DNA from: Shewanella marina JCM 15074
Lineage (GTDB): Bacteria; Pseudomonadota; Gammaproteobacteria; Enterobacterales; Shewanellaceae
Length of the DNA: 35,715 bases
Assembly: GCF_000614975.1 (NCBI RefSeq)
Contig: NZ_BALM01000037.1
Location: 1-35,715, forward strand
Reading direction: 5' to 3'
Both the position numbers and the translations under genes were made by a program. Below the pieces are notes generated by a model. It saw only the letters and a program-made list of their open reading frames with translations, did no database searches and was not told the DNA's origin. Of this stretch, positions 7,732 through 16,255 are shown one piece after another. Each line of letters opens with the position of its first letter. Within the stretch, counting starts at the first letter, position 1.

Positions 7732-10700
7732 ATGGTGGAATTTAGTCTATTGGGTAAGGATATCCCAAGAGTTGATGGTCAGGCCAAAGTAACAGGTAAA
7801 GCGATTTATGGTAACGATATTACCTTACCAGGCATGCTTTATGGGGTATGTCGTTATGCTGATCTTCCTGCTGGTAAAGTGCTCAAGATTGATACAGAAA
7901 AAGCAATGCAAGTGGAAGGCGTTGTGCGTATTGCCACCTTTGCTGATATACCGGGTAAACCGACTGTTGGGGTCATCATTCAAGACTATTTACCTATTAT
8001 TAATGATGAGGTGTGTTTTACCGGCGATGTTCTTGCTGTTGTTGCGGCGACAAGCTATGAGGCTGCGTGCTTAGCAGCAGATAAAATTGAAGTTGAATAT
8101 CAAGCATTTGAGCCTGTTACAGATATACATCAAGCATTGAAACCAGAAACAAGATTAATCCATCCAGATAAAGCCTCAAATATTGTAGCCAAGCATCATA
8201 CCCAAAAAGGCAATGTTGAGCGGGGCTTTAATGATTCTGAACATATTATTGAGCGCGTATTTAATGTTGGTTTTCAAGAGCATGGTTATATTGAACCAGA
8301 ATCAATTACTGCTTATATCGATGCCAGTACCGGTGATTTAATTATTACAGGGTCAATTCAAAACCCCCATCGTGTCAGAGGCATGGTGGCTAACTATTTA
8401 GGTATGCCGCAATCTAATATTGATGTTAGACGTGCTGTTATGGGAGGTTCGTTTGGTGGGAAAGATGACACCATTGATCATCTTTCATGCCGTGCTGCCT
8501 TAATGGCAACGTTAACCAACAAACCTGTTAAATTTACCTACACTCGTGAACAGTCGATGGTAGAAAGCTCTAAACGCCACCCATACCATATGACCTATAA
8601 AGTTGGTTTTGATCAACATGGCAAAATTCATGCGATGAAGGTCGATATTCTCGCCGATAGTGGTGCGTATGCGGCATGTACTCCATTTGTGACTTGGCGT
8701 TCGGTGGTACAAGCAGCTGGTCCGTACGATATTGAACATGTACGTGTTGATGTTAAAGGGGTATATACCAATAATATTTTTACTGGGGCTATGCGTGGTT
8801 TTGGCTCGCCACAAATTGTTTATGCTAACGAATCATTGATGGACGAGATTGCAGAGTATTGCGGTATTTCACCGATTGAAGTGCGTAAGATTAATGCGAT
8901 TAAGCAAGATGGCATTAGCATCACAGGTCAAAAATTTAGTAATCATACGGTATCGGCAGTAGAAGTGCTTGATAAGGCAATTGATGGTGCAGAATACCAA
9001 GCTAAGGCGGCTCATTATAAGCAATTAAACCAAGGCACTGGCCCCATAAAATATGGTATCGGCATGGCTTTGAGTTATCGCGGTTGTTCTATGGGAGCAG
9101 AAGGCGTTGATACCTCATCGGCATTGGTATCTATCAATGGTGATGGCAGCATTAATATTTCAACCGGTGTGTGTGAAAACGGCCAAGGTTTACAAACCAC
9201 CATGTCATTGATTGCCGCTGAAGTCTTTGGCGTACCGTTAGCGATGGTTAAATTTACTGAGCCGCCAACATCGATGATTTCAGATGGTGGTCCAACCGTA
9301 GCATCAAGAGCAACGGTCACTGGCGGTAATGCGGTTAAGCATGGCGCAGATATTCTTAAACAGCGTATTTTTGAGGTGGTGAGTGGCATTTTACATGTCA
9401 CCGATATTAACGACACACTATGGCAAGCTGGTTTAATTATTAATAAAAATCAGCCCGATCTTAATATCACCTTTAGCGAAGCCGTTAATAAAACTAAGTG
9501 GGCAGGGGTTAACCTTGCGGCTTATGGTTTCTTTGAACAACCCGATATTAGTTGGGATGAAGAAAAAGGCTGCGGTAGTCCTTATTTCACATGGGTGTAT
9601 GCATGCCAAGTGGTTGAGCTTAGTGTTGATACTGGCACTGGTAAAATTGAATTATTAGGGGTTACGGCTGCACACGATGTCGGGCAAGTGATCTCTAAAG
9701 TGGGCTTTGAAGGACAGGTTGCAGGTGGTATAGCGCAAGGTTTTGGTTTTGGTATTTTAGAAGACTTTAATATTGAGCATGGGGAAGTTAAATCAGAAAA
9801 CCTAGACAGCTATCTATTGCCAACCATTAAAGATATTCCTGCCATGAATATTATCGCGGTCGAAAACCCAGATGTTGGTGGACCATTCGGCGCTAAGAGT
9901 ATTGGTGAGCCGGCAACCGAATTAGCCGCAGCGGCCATCAACAATGCGCTTAGTTTTGCGATTGGCCAGCGTATGCGCCAACTGCCATTGACGTTAGAGC
10001 AAGTGGTGCTTGGGTATAACCTTAAAAAGCCAGCTCGCCAAAGTGAGCTGATGTTACATAGCGCAGACAAAAAACACACGCTACGTTTAACTGACTTATC
10101 ACTGATCAATCCAACCGATTTAGAGCATGCTTTAACCTTACTTAAAGATGCTAAATATCAAGCCATTTCAGGTGGTACTGATGTTCTAGTTCAAGGACGT
10201 ATTCGTAATAAACCTCAAACGCTAGTCAATATTTCAGGCTTAGCTGGGTTATGCGATATTAATGAGACCGCTGATACCATCGAAATTGGTTCTGGGGTTA
10301 ACTTTAATCGGATTGTTGAGCATCCTGCCGTCGCAGAATACCTGCCATTACTGGCTAATGCCTGTCATACCATAGGTTCTAATCAAATTCGTAACCGCGC
10401 TACTTTTGGCGGCAACATTGTTAATGCGGCGCCATGTGCTGACTCTGTGCCTCCCGCCATTATTTATGATGCTGAAGTTGAATTGATGCTAGCTACTGAG
10501 GGCGCATTTAAGCAGCGCAGATTGCCATTAAGTGAGTTTATTAAAGGTGGTTATAGCACGGACTTACAAGCGGGTGAATTGCTGACCAAAATCATTATTC
10601 CTAAGCCAAATCGTTTTGATTTAGTAGCCAAATACAATCAATTAGGTCGTCGTAAAGCGCTTAATATTACCCGTTTAAGTTTGACCTGTTTAATCGGCGT

Positions 10701-10968
10701 TGATGCGCAAGGTGTGGTTGATTACTGCCGTTTTGTTGATGGCGCATTATTTAGTAAACCACAACGTTTGCCTGCCGTTGAATCAGTATTTATTGGTCAT
10801 CAAATAACAGCTGAGCGTGTTAAACAAGCTGAAAATGTATTGCTCGATATGATTGATAGTGCCATTGGCGGTCGTTGGTCTGCAGCTTACAAACAACCTG
10901 TATTTATCAATATGTTCCGTAATGTAATGGATGAAGTAAGCGCCGAACTGGCCAAAGGAGTGAAGTAA
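7732..10968 (+). CDS. Xanthine dehydrogenase, fused molybdopterin-binding and FAD-binding subunits
   Basis: A 1078-residue protein joining two subunits that are usually separate in bacteria. Residues 1 to ~770 are the molybdenum-cofactor subunit: LGKDIPRVDGQAKVTGKAIYG at the start, GGSFGGKDD, the MRGFGSPQ segment, and GAKSIGEPATELAAAA with the likely catalytic Glu726. Residues ~775-1078 are the FAD subunit of the CO-dehydrogenase flavoprotein type, with SGGTDVLVQGR (~813-823) and GSNQIRNRATFGGNIVNAAP. It oxidises hypoxanthine or xanthine to urate together with the 2Fe-2S subunit, whose start overlaps its stop by one base. No signal peptide, so cytoplasmic. The frame is intact across the junction, so this is a true fusion. 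An AGAGGT ribosome site precedes the ATG. Substrate assignment rests partly on the neighbouring guaD and permease. Confidence 0.9.
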   Translation: MVEFSLLGKDIPRVDGQAKVTGKAIYGNDITLPGMLYGVCRYADLPAGKVLKIDTEKAMQVEGVVRIATFADIPGKPTVGVIIQDYLPIINDEVCFTGDVLAVVAATSYEAACLAADKIEVEYQAFEPVTDIHQALKPETRLIHPDKASNIVAKHHTQKGNVERGFNDSEHIIERVFNVGFQEHGYIEPESITAYIDASTGDLIITGSIQNPHRVRGMVANYLGMPQSNIDVRRAVMGGSFGGKDDTIDHLSCRAALMATLTNKPVKFTYTREQSMVESSKRHPYHMTYKVGFDQHGKIHAMKVDILADSGAYAACTPFVTWRSVVQAAGPYDIEHVRVDVKGVYTNNIFTGAMRGFGSPQIVYANESLMDEIAEYCGISPIEVRKINAIKQDGISITGQKFSNHTVSAVEVLDKAIDGAEYQAKAAHYKQLNQGTGPIKYGIGMALSYRGCSMGAEGVDTSSALVSINGDGSINISTGVCENGQGLQTTMSLIAAEVFGVPLAMVKFTEPPTSMISDGGPTVASRATVTGGNAVKHGADILKQRIFEVVSGILHVTDINDTLWQAGLIINKNQPDLNITFSEAVNKTKWAGVNLAAYGFFEQPDISWDEEKGCGSPYFTWVYACQVVELSVDTGTGKIELLGVTAAHDVGQVISKVGFEGQVAGGIAQGFGFGILEDFNIEHGEVKSENLDSYLLPTIKDIPAMNIIAVENPDVGGPFGAKSIGEPATELAAAAINNALSFAIGQRMRQLPLTLEQVVLGYNLKKPARQSELMLHSADKKHTLRLTDLSLINPTDLEHALTLLKDAKYQAISGGTDVLVQGRIRNKPQTLVNISGLAGLCDINETADTIEIGSGVNFNRIVEHPAVAEYLPLLANACHTIGSNQIRNRATFGGNIVNAAPCADSVPPAIIYDAEVELMLATEGAFKQRRLPLSEFIKGGYSTDLQAGELLTKIIIPKPNRFDLVAKYNQLGRRKALNITRLSLTCLIGVDAQGVVDYCRFVDGALFSKPQRLPAVESVFIGHQITAERVKQAENVLLDMIDSAIGGRWSAAYKQPVFINMFRNVMDEVSAELAKGVK

Positions 10969-11429
10969 TGAAGACCCCAATCCAACTAACCATCAATGGC
11001 CAGTTACAGCGTTTAGAGGTTGACGGTAATACTCGTTTACTTGATTTAGTGCGTAATCAAATGAGTTTGACTGGGACTAAAGAGGGCTGTGGTGTCGGTG
11101 AATGCGGCGCTTGCTCAGTGATTATGAATAATGAAGCGGTTTGCTCTTGCATGGTACTTGCCGCGCAATGTGATGGTGCAGATATCACAACCATTGAAGG
11201 GCTAGCAGAAGATGCTTTGGCGAAAGAGTTACAACAATCATTTATTGAAAAGGGCGGCGTGCAATGTGGTTTTTGTACGCCAGGGGTATTGATTAGTACC
11301 CGCGTATTATTAGGCAAAAAGGCGCAACCCACAGATGAGGAAATCATGGACGCGCTAGAAGGAAACTTATGTCGCTGTACTGGATATCAACCTATTTTGA
11401 AATCCATTAAAGCGGTTATTTGCAAATAA
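10968..11429 (+). CDS. Xanthine dehydrogenase 2Fe-2S iron-sulfur subunit
   Basis: A 153-residue subunit that carries electrons between molybdenum and FAD through two 2Fe-2S clusters. The plant-ferredoxin-type cluster uses Cys41, Cys46 and Cys49 in EGCGVGECGACS plus Cys61. The second cluster uses Cys100 and Cys103 in QCGFCTPG, and Cys135 and Cys137 in LCRCTGYQP. Length equals that of the small subunits of bacterial xanthine dehydrogenases. The ATG shares its A with the stop of the fused large subunit (TAATG), with GGAG upstream, so expression is coupled. No XdhC-type cofactor-insertion chaperone is encoded next to it. Confidence 0.94.
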   Translation: MKTPIQLTINGQLQRLEVDGNTRLLDLVRNQMSLTGTKEGCGVGECGACSVIMNNEAVCSCMVLAAQCDGADITTIEGLAEDALAKELQQSFIEKGGVQCGFCTPGVLISTRVLLGKKAQPTDEEIMDALEGNLCRCTGYQPILKSIKAVICK

Positions 11430-11554
11430 TCTTTTTAAGACAGCAGTATTGTTGAGACTTAGAGATATTCAATATCTCCCATATTTTAAGTGCTGGACCA
11501 TATATAGCATGGGGTATGGGAGTTTAGGATGTGTCATCACATTAAGGACTTACG

Positions 11555-12916
11555 ATGAAGTTACTGTATAAAGTGAATGATCTACCACCTAGCGGCGTAA
11601 CTCTGCTGCTGGCCTTGCAACACATGTTGGCATCTATTGGCGGTATTGTAACAGTTCCACTCATTGTGGGCGGTGCACTTGGCTTACCCGCTGATGAGTT
11701 AGTCACTTTAATTAGTGCCTCGTTATTTGTATCTGGCGTAGCAACCATTGTGCAATGCATGGGCGTTGGTCCCGTTGGTATTCGTCTACCAGTGGTTATG
11801 GGGACAAGTTTTGCTTTTCCAGGTGCTTGTATTGCAATTGGTACCTCTGGCGGTGTCGCGACAATCATGGGCGCAGCATTAGTCGGGTCATTTATGGTAA
11901 TCATTGCCAGTTTCTATATGGACTTTATTCGTAAATTATTCCCAACGTTAGTCAGTGGTGTGGTGGTTACCTTAATTGGTCTGACAATTCTGCCTGTTGC
12001 TATGGGCTGGATTGGTGATGCGCCAGCTGGGCATCCTGAGTTTGCCTCATTGCCGAAAGTGTTTTTATCTGTTATTTCGTTAATGGTGGTTATTGGGGTC
12101 TCAATTTTTTGTAAAGGTGCTATTGCTGCCTCTGCTATTGCGATTAGCCTTGGCGTCGGTTATATCGTCGCATTAATGATGGGCATGGTGGATATGAGCC
12201 ACATTGCTGAAGCGGCTTGGTTTTCAGCACCCTCACCATTAATGTATGGTCTGACTTTTTCATTACCTGCCATTATCAGTATGACCTTGGTCTATGTGGT
12301 CGTGGTGGCCGAGGCGACGGGTGACTTTATGGCGCTTGGTAGCAATTGTCATGTGCCAGTTGATGGTAAAGATTTACGTCGCGGTCTATTAGGTGATGGC
12401 CTTGGCTGTAGCTTTGGTGCCATTTTTACGGCATTGCCGGTGGCAAGCTTTAGTCAAAACGTGGGTATTGTGGGCATCAGTGGTGTAGCTAGCCGTTATG
12501 TGGTGGCTGTCACGGGTATCTTGCTAATAGCAGGCGGTTTATTCCCTAAATTTGCTGCATTGGCGGTAACGGTACCTAAGCCTGTGCTTGGCGGCGTTGG
12601 TTTTGTGATGTTTGGTATGATTGCTTATGCTGGTATTCGTATGTTGGTAAAAACTGCCGACTCTCGCCGTAATGCGATCATTATCTGTGTGGGGTTAAGT
12701 TCAGGTATGGCCGTTACGGTTGAACCTAACTTATTGCAGCATTTTCCTGAACAACTGAAGATGTTACTGCACTCAGGCATCACCACGGGCACGTTAGTGA
12801 CTGTGGCATTGAATTTGATTCTACCTAAATCTAAAAAATCTAAAGCAGCTGAAGATGATGCAGCGGATGTCACCGCTAAGTCGATTTTGACTAAGCCAGA
12901 TAAGAAGATGAGTTAG
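11555..12916 (+). CDS. NCS2-family xanthine/urate permease
   Basis: A 453-residue inner-membrane purine:proton symporter with 12-14 hydrophobic segments. The family signature region is FSQNVGIVGISGVASR, close to the QNNGVIQMTGVASR of the E. coli xanthine permeases, which points to xanthine or urate rather than uracil. Other NCS2 marks are QHMLASIGGIVTVPLI near the start and TGDFMALG in the middle. The C-terminal tail of about 25 residues is charged and cytoplasmic. AAGGA lies 6-10 bases before the ATG. It follows the xanthine dehydrogenase genes by 125 bases and ends at a strong terminator, so it belongs to the purine block. Exact substrate cannot be settled from sequence alone. Confidence 0.9.
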   Translation: MKLLYKVNDLPPSGVTLLLALQHMLASIGGIVTVPLIVGGALGLPADELVTLISASLFVSGVATIVQCMGVGPVGIRLPVVMGTSFAFPGACIAIGTSGGVATIMGAALVGSFMVIIASFYMDFIRKLFPTLVSGVVVTLIGLTILPVAMGWIGDAPAGHPEFASLPKVFLSVISLMVVIGVSIFCKGAIAASAIAISLGVGYIVALMMGMVDMSHIAEAAWFSAPSPLMYGLTFSLPAIISMTLVYVVVVAEATGDFMALGSNCHVPVDGKDLRRGLLGDGLGCSFGAIFTALPVASFSQNVGIVGISGVASRYVVAVTGILLIAGGLFPKFAALAVTVPKPVLGGVGFVMFGMIAYAGIRMLVKTADSRRNAIIICVGLSSGMAVTVEPNLLQHFPEQLKMLLHSGITTGTLVTVALNLILPKSKKSKAAEDDAADVTAKSILTKPDKKMS

Positions 12917-12926
12917 TTATCATTTT

Positions 12927-12962
12927 ACAATGGCTTGTCGGTTGATAAGCCATTGTTTTTTT
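12927..12962 (+). terminator. Rho-independent terminator after the permease
   Basis: ACAATGGCTT (12927-12936) pairs with AAGCCATTGT (12947-12956), followed by a run of T. It closes the purine operon. Confidence 0.85.
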
Positions 12963-13224
12963 ATGTTGGACAGATAAGTATGTCGCTGGATATCCAATAT
13001 ATTCGTTAGATCAAACCATTAAATGTCTTTGTTTGATGTTGTTTTCTATAATCTCTTGAGTTTTCCTACTCTGATAGGTCATGACAGACCTCACTTCCCC
13101 TACGGATAAATCAAATAAAGTGTTGTTTTAAGCAGCAACAGTGTAAAATGCCGGGCTGTTTTTGAGCATGACTGTTGTGCGTGCTTGGTTAACTCATTAT
13201 TTCTCTAGTAAAGCGTGGTATTGC

Positions 13225-14208
13225 ATGTCGGGTTCTTCTGTTATTAATCGTACTTTTAGCGTTGCTCCAATGTTGGATTGGACTGATCGTCATTATCGCT
13301 ATTTTGCACGATTAATGTCTTCTCAAGCTTTACTGTATACCGAGATGGTGACAACGGGGGCGATTTTACAAGGTAAGGGTGACTATCTTGCTTTTAATGA
13401 AGCAGAACATGCCGTCGCGTTGCAGTTAGGTGGTAGTGATCCAGTGGCATTGGCTAAGTGTGCTAAGTTAGCTGCTGAGCGTGGTTATGATGAGGTCAAT
13501 CTTAATGTGGGTTGTCCATCTGATCGTGTTCAAAATGGCCGCTTTGGTGCATGTTTAATGGCTGAGCCTGAGTTGGTGGCGCAATGTGTTGATGCGATGA
13601 AGCAAGTGGTTGATATTCCAATTACAGTGAAAACCCGTATTGGTATTGATGATCATGACAGTTATCAGTTTTTGACTGATTTTATTGATACTGTTAGTGC
13701 TAAAGGTTGTGATACTTTTACTATTCATGCTCGTAAGGCTTGGCTACAGGGCTTAAGTCCAAAAGAGAACCGTGAAATTCCACCGCTTGATTATGAGCGT
13801 GCTTACCAATTAAAGCGTGATTACCCGCATTTACATTTAAGTTTAAATGGCGGTATTACTTCGCTTGAACAAGCTAAAACACATCTACAGCATTTAGATG
13901 GCGTAATGGTTGGTCGTGAGGCTTATAACAACCCTTATATTATGGCTGAGGTTGACCAACAACTTTGTGGTATCGATAAACCTTTATTGAGCCGTGATGA
14001 TGTCATTGAATTAATGCTGCCATATATTGAAGCACATCTAAATGCGGGTGGTCGTTTGAACCACATTAGCCGTCATATGATAGGTTTATATCAAGGTGTT
14101 GTAGGTTCGCGCGCTTGGCGTCGTTACATTAGTGAAAACGCGCATAAAGCCGGTGCGGGGATTGAGGTTATTACTCATGCGCGCGATCTTGTCAGTAAAT
14201 CGGTGTGA
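13225..14208 (+). CDS. dusA: tRNA-dihydrouridine synthase A
   Basis: A 327-residue FMN enzyme that reduces uridine to dihydrouridine in the D loop of tRNAs (positions 20/20a by E. coli DusA). The N-terminal FSVAPMLDWTDRHYRYF, LYTEMVTTGAI and LNVGCPSDRVQNGRFG are nearly identical to E. coli DusA; Cys97 in the last motif is the catalytic acid. HARKAWLQGLSPKENREIPP and LNGGI also match. In-frame starts exist at 13162 (TTG) and 13168 (ATG); the ATG at 13225 is preferred because it gives the usual short leader before FSVAPM. A -10-like TAAAAT at about 13145 precedes all of them, so an earlier start cannot be excluded. Probably monocistronic. Confidence 0.93.
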   Translation: MSGSSVINRTFSVAPMLDWTDRHYRYFARLMSSQALLYTEMVTTGAILQGKGDYLAFNEAEHAVALQLGGSDPVALAKCAKLAAERGYDEVNLNVGCPSDRVQNGRFGACLMAEPELVAQCVDAMKQVVDIPITVKTRIGIDDHDSYQFLTDFIDTVSAKGCDTFTIHARKAWLQGLSPKENREIPPLDYERAYQLKRDYPHLHLSLNGGITSLEQAKTHLQHLDGVMVGREAYNNPYIMAEVDQQLCGIDKPLLSRDDVIELMLPYIEAHLNAGGRLNHISRHMIGLYQGVVGSRAWRRYISENAHKAGAGIEVITHARDLVSKSV

Positions 14209-14306
14209 GCAAGTTAAAGCGTGCTGAGGTGGTTGATTAATACACCTACAAAATTGCAAGTGGTTAAAATAGATACTATTTGGTCATTTTCATAAATTGA
14301 GATATT

Positions 14307-14336
14307 AAAACGGTGCTTATTAAAGTGCCGTTTTTT
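14307..14336 (+). terminator. Rho-independent terminator downstream of dusA
   Basis: AAAACGGTGCTT and AAGTGCCGTTTT form a 12-bp stem with two G-U pairs and a short loop, followed by T residues. It lies about 100 bases after dusA. Confidence 0.7.
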
Positions 14337-14450
14337 GTTTTAGCAGTTTAACTTGTTGATTAATTAGATTTTGTTAATATTGGCATAAGCCTTGAATTAG
14401 TCTAGTTACGCTTTGATGTAGGCAAGCGGACTCTTTTAAGGAATATGGTT

Positions 14451-14867
14451 ATGAACACATTAATGCAGAAGTGTAAACAAGGATTAGTTATCACGGCTTT
14501 AAGTTTTATGTTAATGAGTCATGCTCAAGCTGATGAGCAACAGTCTGAGTTATTAACGCAAGTTTCGAATTCATTGCAGCAACAAACTCAGCAGTTACTC
14601 GCAAATGAAATTAAACAAGTGCAATTTGATACTCAGCATATGCTATTTGTGCATAATCAGGCGGCATTAAAAACGCAAACCTTAGCACAAGCAACTAATA
14701 TGATGAGTGCGCAAACCCAGCAATTATTAGCAAGTGAATATCAACAAAATGATATGGAGATGGCGCTTAATCGAGCATTATTTAATGCGCAGTTAGCGCA
14801 GCAAATTGCTGCAAATATAGAAAGTACACTGTTGGGGGCTAATGTTGAATTAGCTGCGGCGGTCAAA
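14451..14867 (+). CDS. Uncharacterised secreted Gln-rich helical protein
   Basis: Not recognised. The ~139-residue protein has a signal peptide (residues ~1-27, ending SHAQA before DEQQ), so it is likely periplasmic. The mature part is almost entirely predicted helix, rich in Gln and Ala, and contains an internal repeat: QTQQLLANE and QTQQLLASE about 42 residues apart, each preceded by a similar helical stretch. No cysteine remains in the mature part. AAGGA at 14438 decides the start: it is 8 bases from the ATG at 14451 but only 2 from the in-frame ATG at 14445. The stop codon overlaps the start of a 33-codon membrane ORF (ATGA). The stop itself is at 14868-14870. No family could be assigned. 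Confidence 0.75.
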
Positions 14868-14968
14868 TGATTTGGCTATTAATTGTCATATTATTAATAA
14901 CCCCAATCGTGAGTATGTGTGTAACCGTCTTTGCAATGGTTTTATTGAAAAGGTGTCAGCATTATTAA
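14867..14968 (+). CDS. Predicted 33-residue single-span membrane microprotein
   Basis: A small ORF starting in the ATGA overlap with the stop of the preceding secreted-protein gene and reading MIWLLIVILLITPIVS, then MCVTVFAMVLLKRCQHY. Residues ~2-27 are one continuous hydrophobic segment followed by a short positively charged tail (KRCQH), as in a single-pass inner-membrane peptide with the C-terminus in the cytoplasm. The 4-base overlap implies translational coupling. There is no independent ribosome site. Its stop lies inside a strong hairpin. It could be chance, but the overlap, composition and clean stop favour a real gene. Confidence 0.5.
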   Translation: MIWLLIVILLITPIVSMCVTVFAMVLLKRCQHY

Positions 14969-14980
14969 GTTGCTGACACC
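14947..14980 (-). terminator. Hairpin terminator between convergent genes
   Basis: GGTGTCAGCA (14952-14961) and TGCTGACACC (14971-14980) form a perfect 10-bp stem. On the minus strand it is followed by TTTT, so it ends the crotonase-family gene. It may also stop plus-strand transcripts. Confidence 0.7.
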
Positions 14981-14990
14981 AATCATCTCA

Positions 14991-15728
14991 TTAGCGACTA
15001 AGAAACTCCGCAAATTTAGCTTTAGCTTCAGGGCTTTGTAAACGATTACCAAATTCTTCTAGCTCTTGATGCATTTGGTGTTGTACTCGGCTCTTATTTG
15101 GGCGCATCAGTTGGCGTGTTGCCTGTAATGCTTCTGGTGGTTGATCAGCTAAACGTTTAGCTTTACTAAAAGCATATTCAAATAGGTCTGCAGACTCTAC
15201 AACCTGATTTACCAATTTTAGTTCCGCTGCGGTTTTTGCATCAAATGGCTCGCCTAATAATAGTAACTCCGCTGCTTTTTGGTAACCGACTAATTGTGGT
15301 AGTAACATACTTGCTGCCGCTTCTGGTACAAGAGCAAGGTTAACAAAAGGCAGTTGGAATCGAGCGCTATGATCGGCATAGACAAGGTCACAGTGTAGCA
15401 GTAGTGTAGTGCCGATACCGACCGCAGAACCTGCTACCGCAGCAACAACTGGCTTTTTTAATTCTAATAAGCAGAATAAAAACCGAACGGCAGGGTGATT
15501 GGGACCAATATTCCCGTGTTTGATGAAATCGCTGATATCATTACCTGAAGTAAAACAGTCTGATTGTCCCTGTATAAGAAAAGCGCGGATAGTGTTGTCT
15601 GCTTCTCCTTGGATCAGGTATTCTGTTAACTGTTTATACATATTAAGATCTAGCGCATTACGCTTATCGGGACGATTAAAGCGGATGATTCTGACGCCTT
15701 GTTCATCCTGGATCTGAATAGTATTCAT
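14991..15728 (-). CDS. Enoyl-CoA hydratase/isomerase (crotonase) family protein
   Basis: A 245-residue cytoplasmic crotonase-fold enzyme acting on fatty acyl-CoA thioesters. The first oxyanion-hole motif is FTSGNDISDF (~59-68) and the second is GSAVGIGTTLLLHCDLVYA. LVPEAAASMLLPQLVG carries the glutamate expected for hydratase or isomerase activity, while the position of the first hydratase glutamate is not obvious. The SGND motif resembles delta3,delta2-enoyl-CoA isomerases (ECI2 type) more than classic PaaF hydratases, so an isomerase role is plausible. The ATG at 15728 follows GGAAAT. It diverges from the copper chaperone gene across about 33 bases, so their promoters must overlap. Confidence 0.85.
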   Translation of the reverse strand: MNTIQIQDEQGVRIIRFNRPDKRNALDLNMYKQLTEYLIQGEADNTIRAFLIQGQSDCFTSGNDISDFIKHGNIGPNHPAVRFLFCLLELKKPVVAAVAGSAVGIGTTLLLHCDLVYADHSARFQLPFVNLALVPEAAASMLLPQLVGYQKAAELLLLGEPFDAKTAAELKLVNQVVESADLFEYAFSKAKRLADQPPEALQATRQLMRPNKSRVQHQMHQELEEFGNRLQSPEAKAKFAEFLSR

Positions 15729-15761
15729 TAAATTATTTCCTCATTGACGAGAGTGAATTAC

Positions 15762-16238
15762 ATGGAGTTAGCGATTGTGAAATCAACGTTTAAATATCTG
15801 AGTCAGATAATTCTGTTATCATGCGCCTCTTTTGCTGTTCTCGCAAATGTGAATTTAGTCAAAGATTCTGGTTTTGTGAGAGCGATGCCTCCTTCAGTAC
15901 CAAGCACCGCAGCTTACTTTACCTTAGCGAATACAAGTGATGAACTGTATCTCAGCAAGGTCTCAACACCTGTAGCAAAAGAGGTACAATTGCACACATT
16001 GGTTGAGGAAAATAACATAATTAAAATGAGGCAGTTACAACAAATTAAAGTGCCCCAAAATGGTGTTTTACGACTGCATCAAGGTGGTGATCATTTAATG
16101 CTTATTGGTTTAATTAAGCCATTAGATCTTAATCAAAAGGTGCCATTTACTTTGACTTTCTCTAATGGCCAACAACTTGATATTATATTGCCCGTACAAA
16201 AAGCTAAGGCGTCGAATCAGCATCACCATCATCATTAA
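15762..16238 (+). CDS. PCu(A)C-family periplasmic copper chaperone with C-terminal His tail
   Basis: A 158-residue exported protein that binds Cu(I) and in relatives delivers it to cytochrome oxidase. The N-terminus has a hydrophobic export signal ending near ASFAVLA. The copper motif is visible in order: His in VQLHTLV, Met in IIKMRQL, then HQGGDHLMLIGL with the distal His and Met. The protein ends in five histidines (NQHHHHH), which is an extra metal-binding tail. The ATG at 15762 is chosen over an in-frame TTG at 15744 because GAGAG lies before it. It is followed by the DUF2333 gene after 17 bases and probably shares a transcript with it. Confidence 0.88.
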   Translation: MELAIVKSTFKYLSQIILLSCASFAVLANVNLVKDSGFVRAMPPSVPSTAAYFTLANTSDELYLSKVSTPVAKEVQLHTLVEENNIIKMRQLQQIKVPQNGVLRLHQGGDHLMLIGLIKPLDLNQKVPFTLTFSNGQQLDIILPVQKAKASNQHHHHH

Positions 16239-16255
16239 TTTATAGGGATTATGTT

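Noticed and set aside
10783..11347. Minus-strand frames opposite the end of xanthine dehydrogenase and its 2Fe-2S subunit
   Set aside because: The plus-strand frames carry all expected cysteine and FAD motifs; the opposite frames have no features.
13076..13091. AGGTC...GACCT dyad before dusA as an operator
   Set aside because: Only a 5-bp arm with no known regulator match; likely chance.
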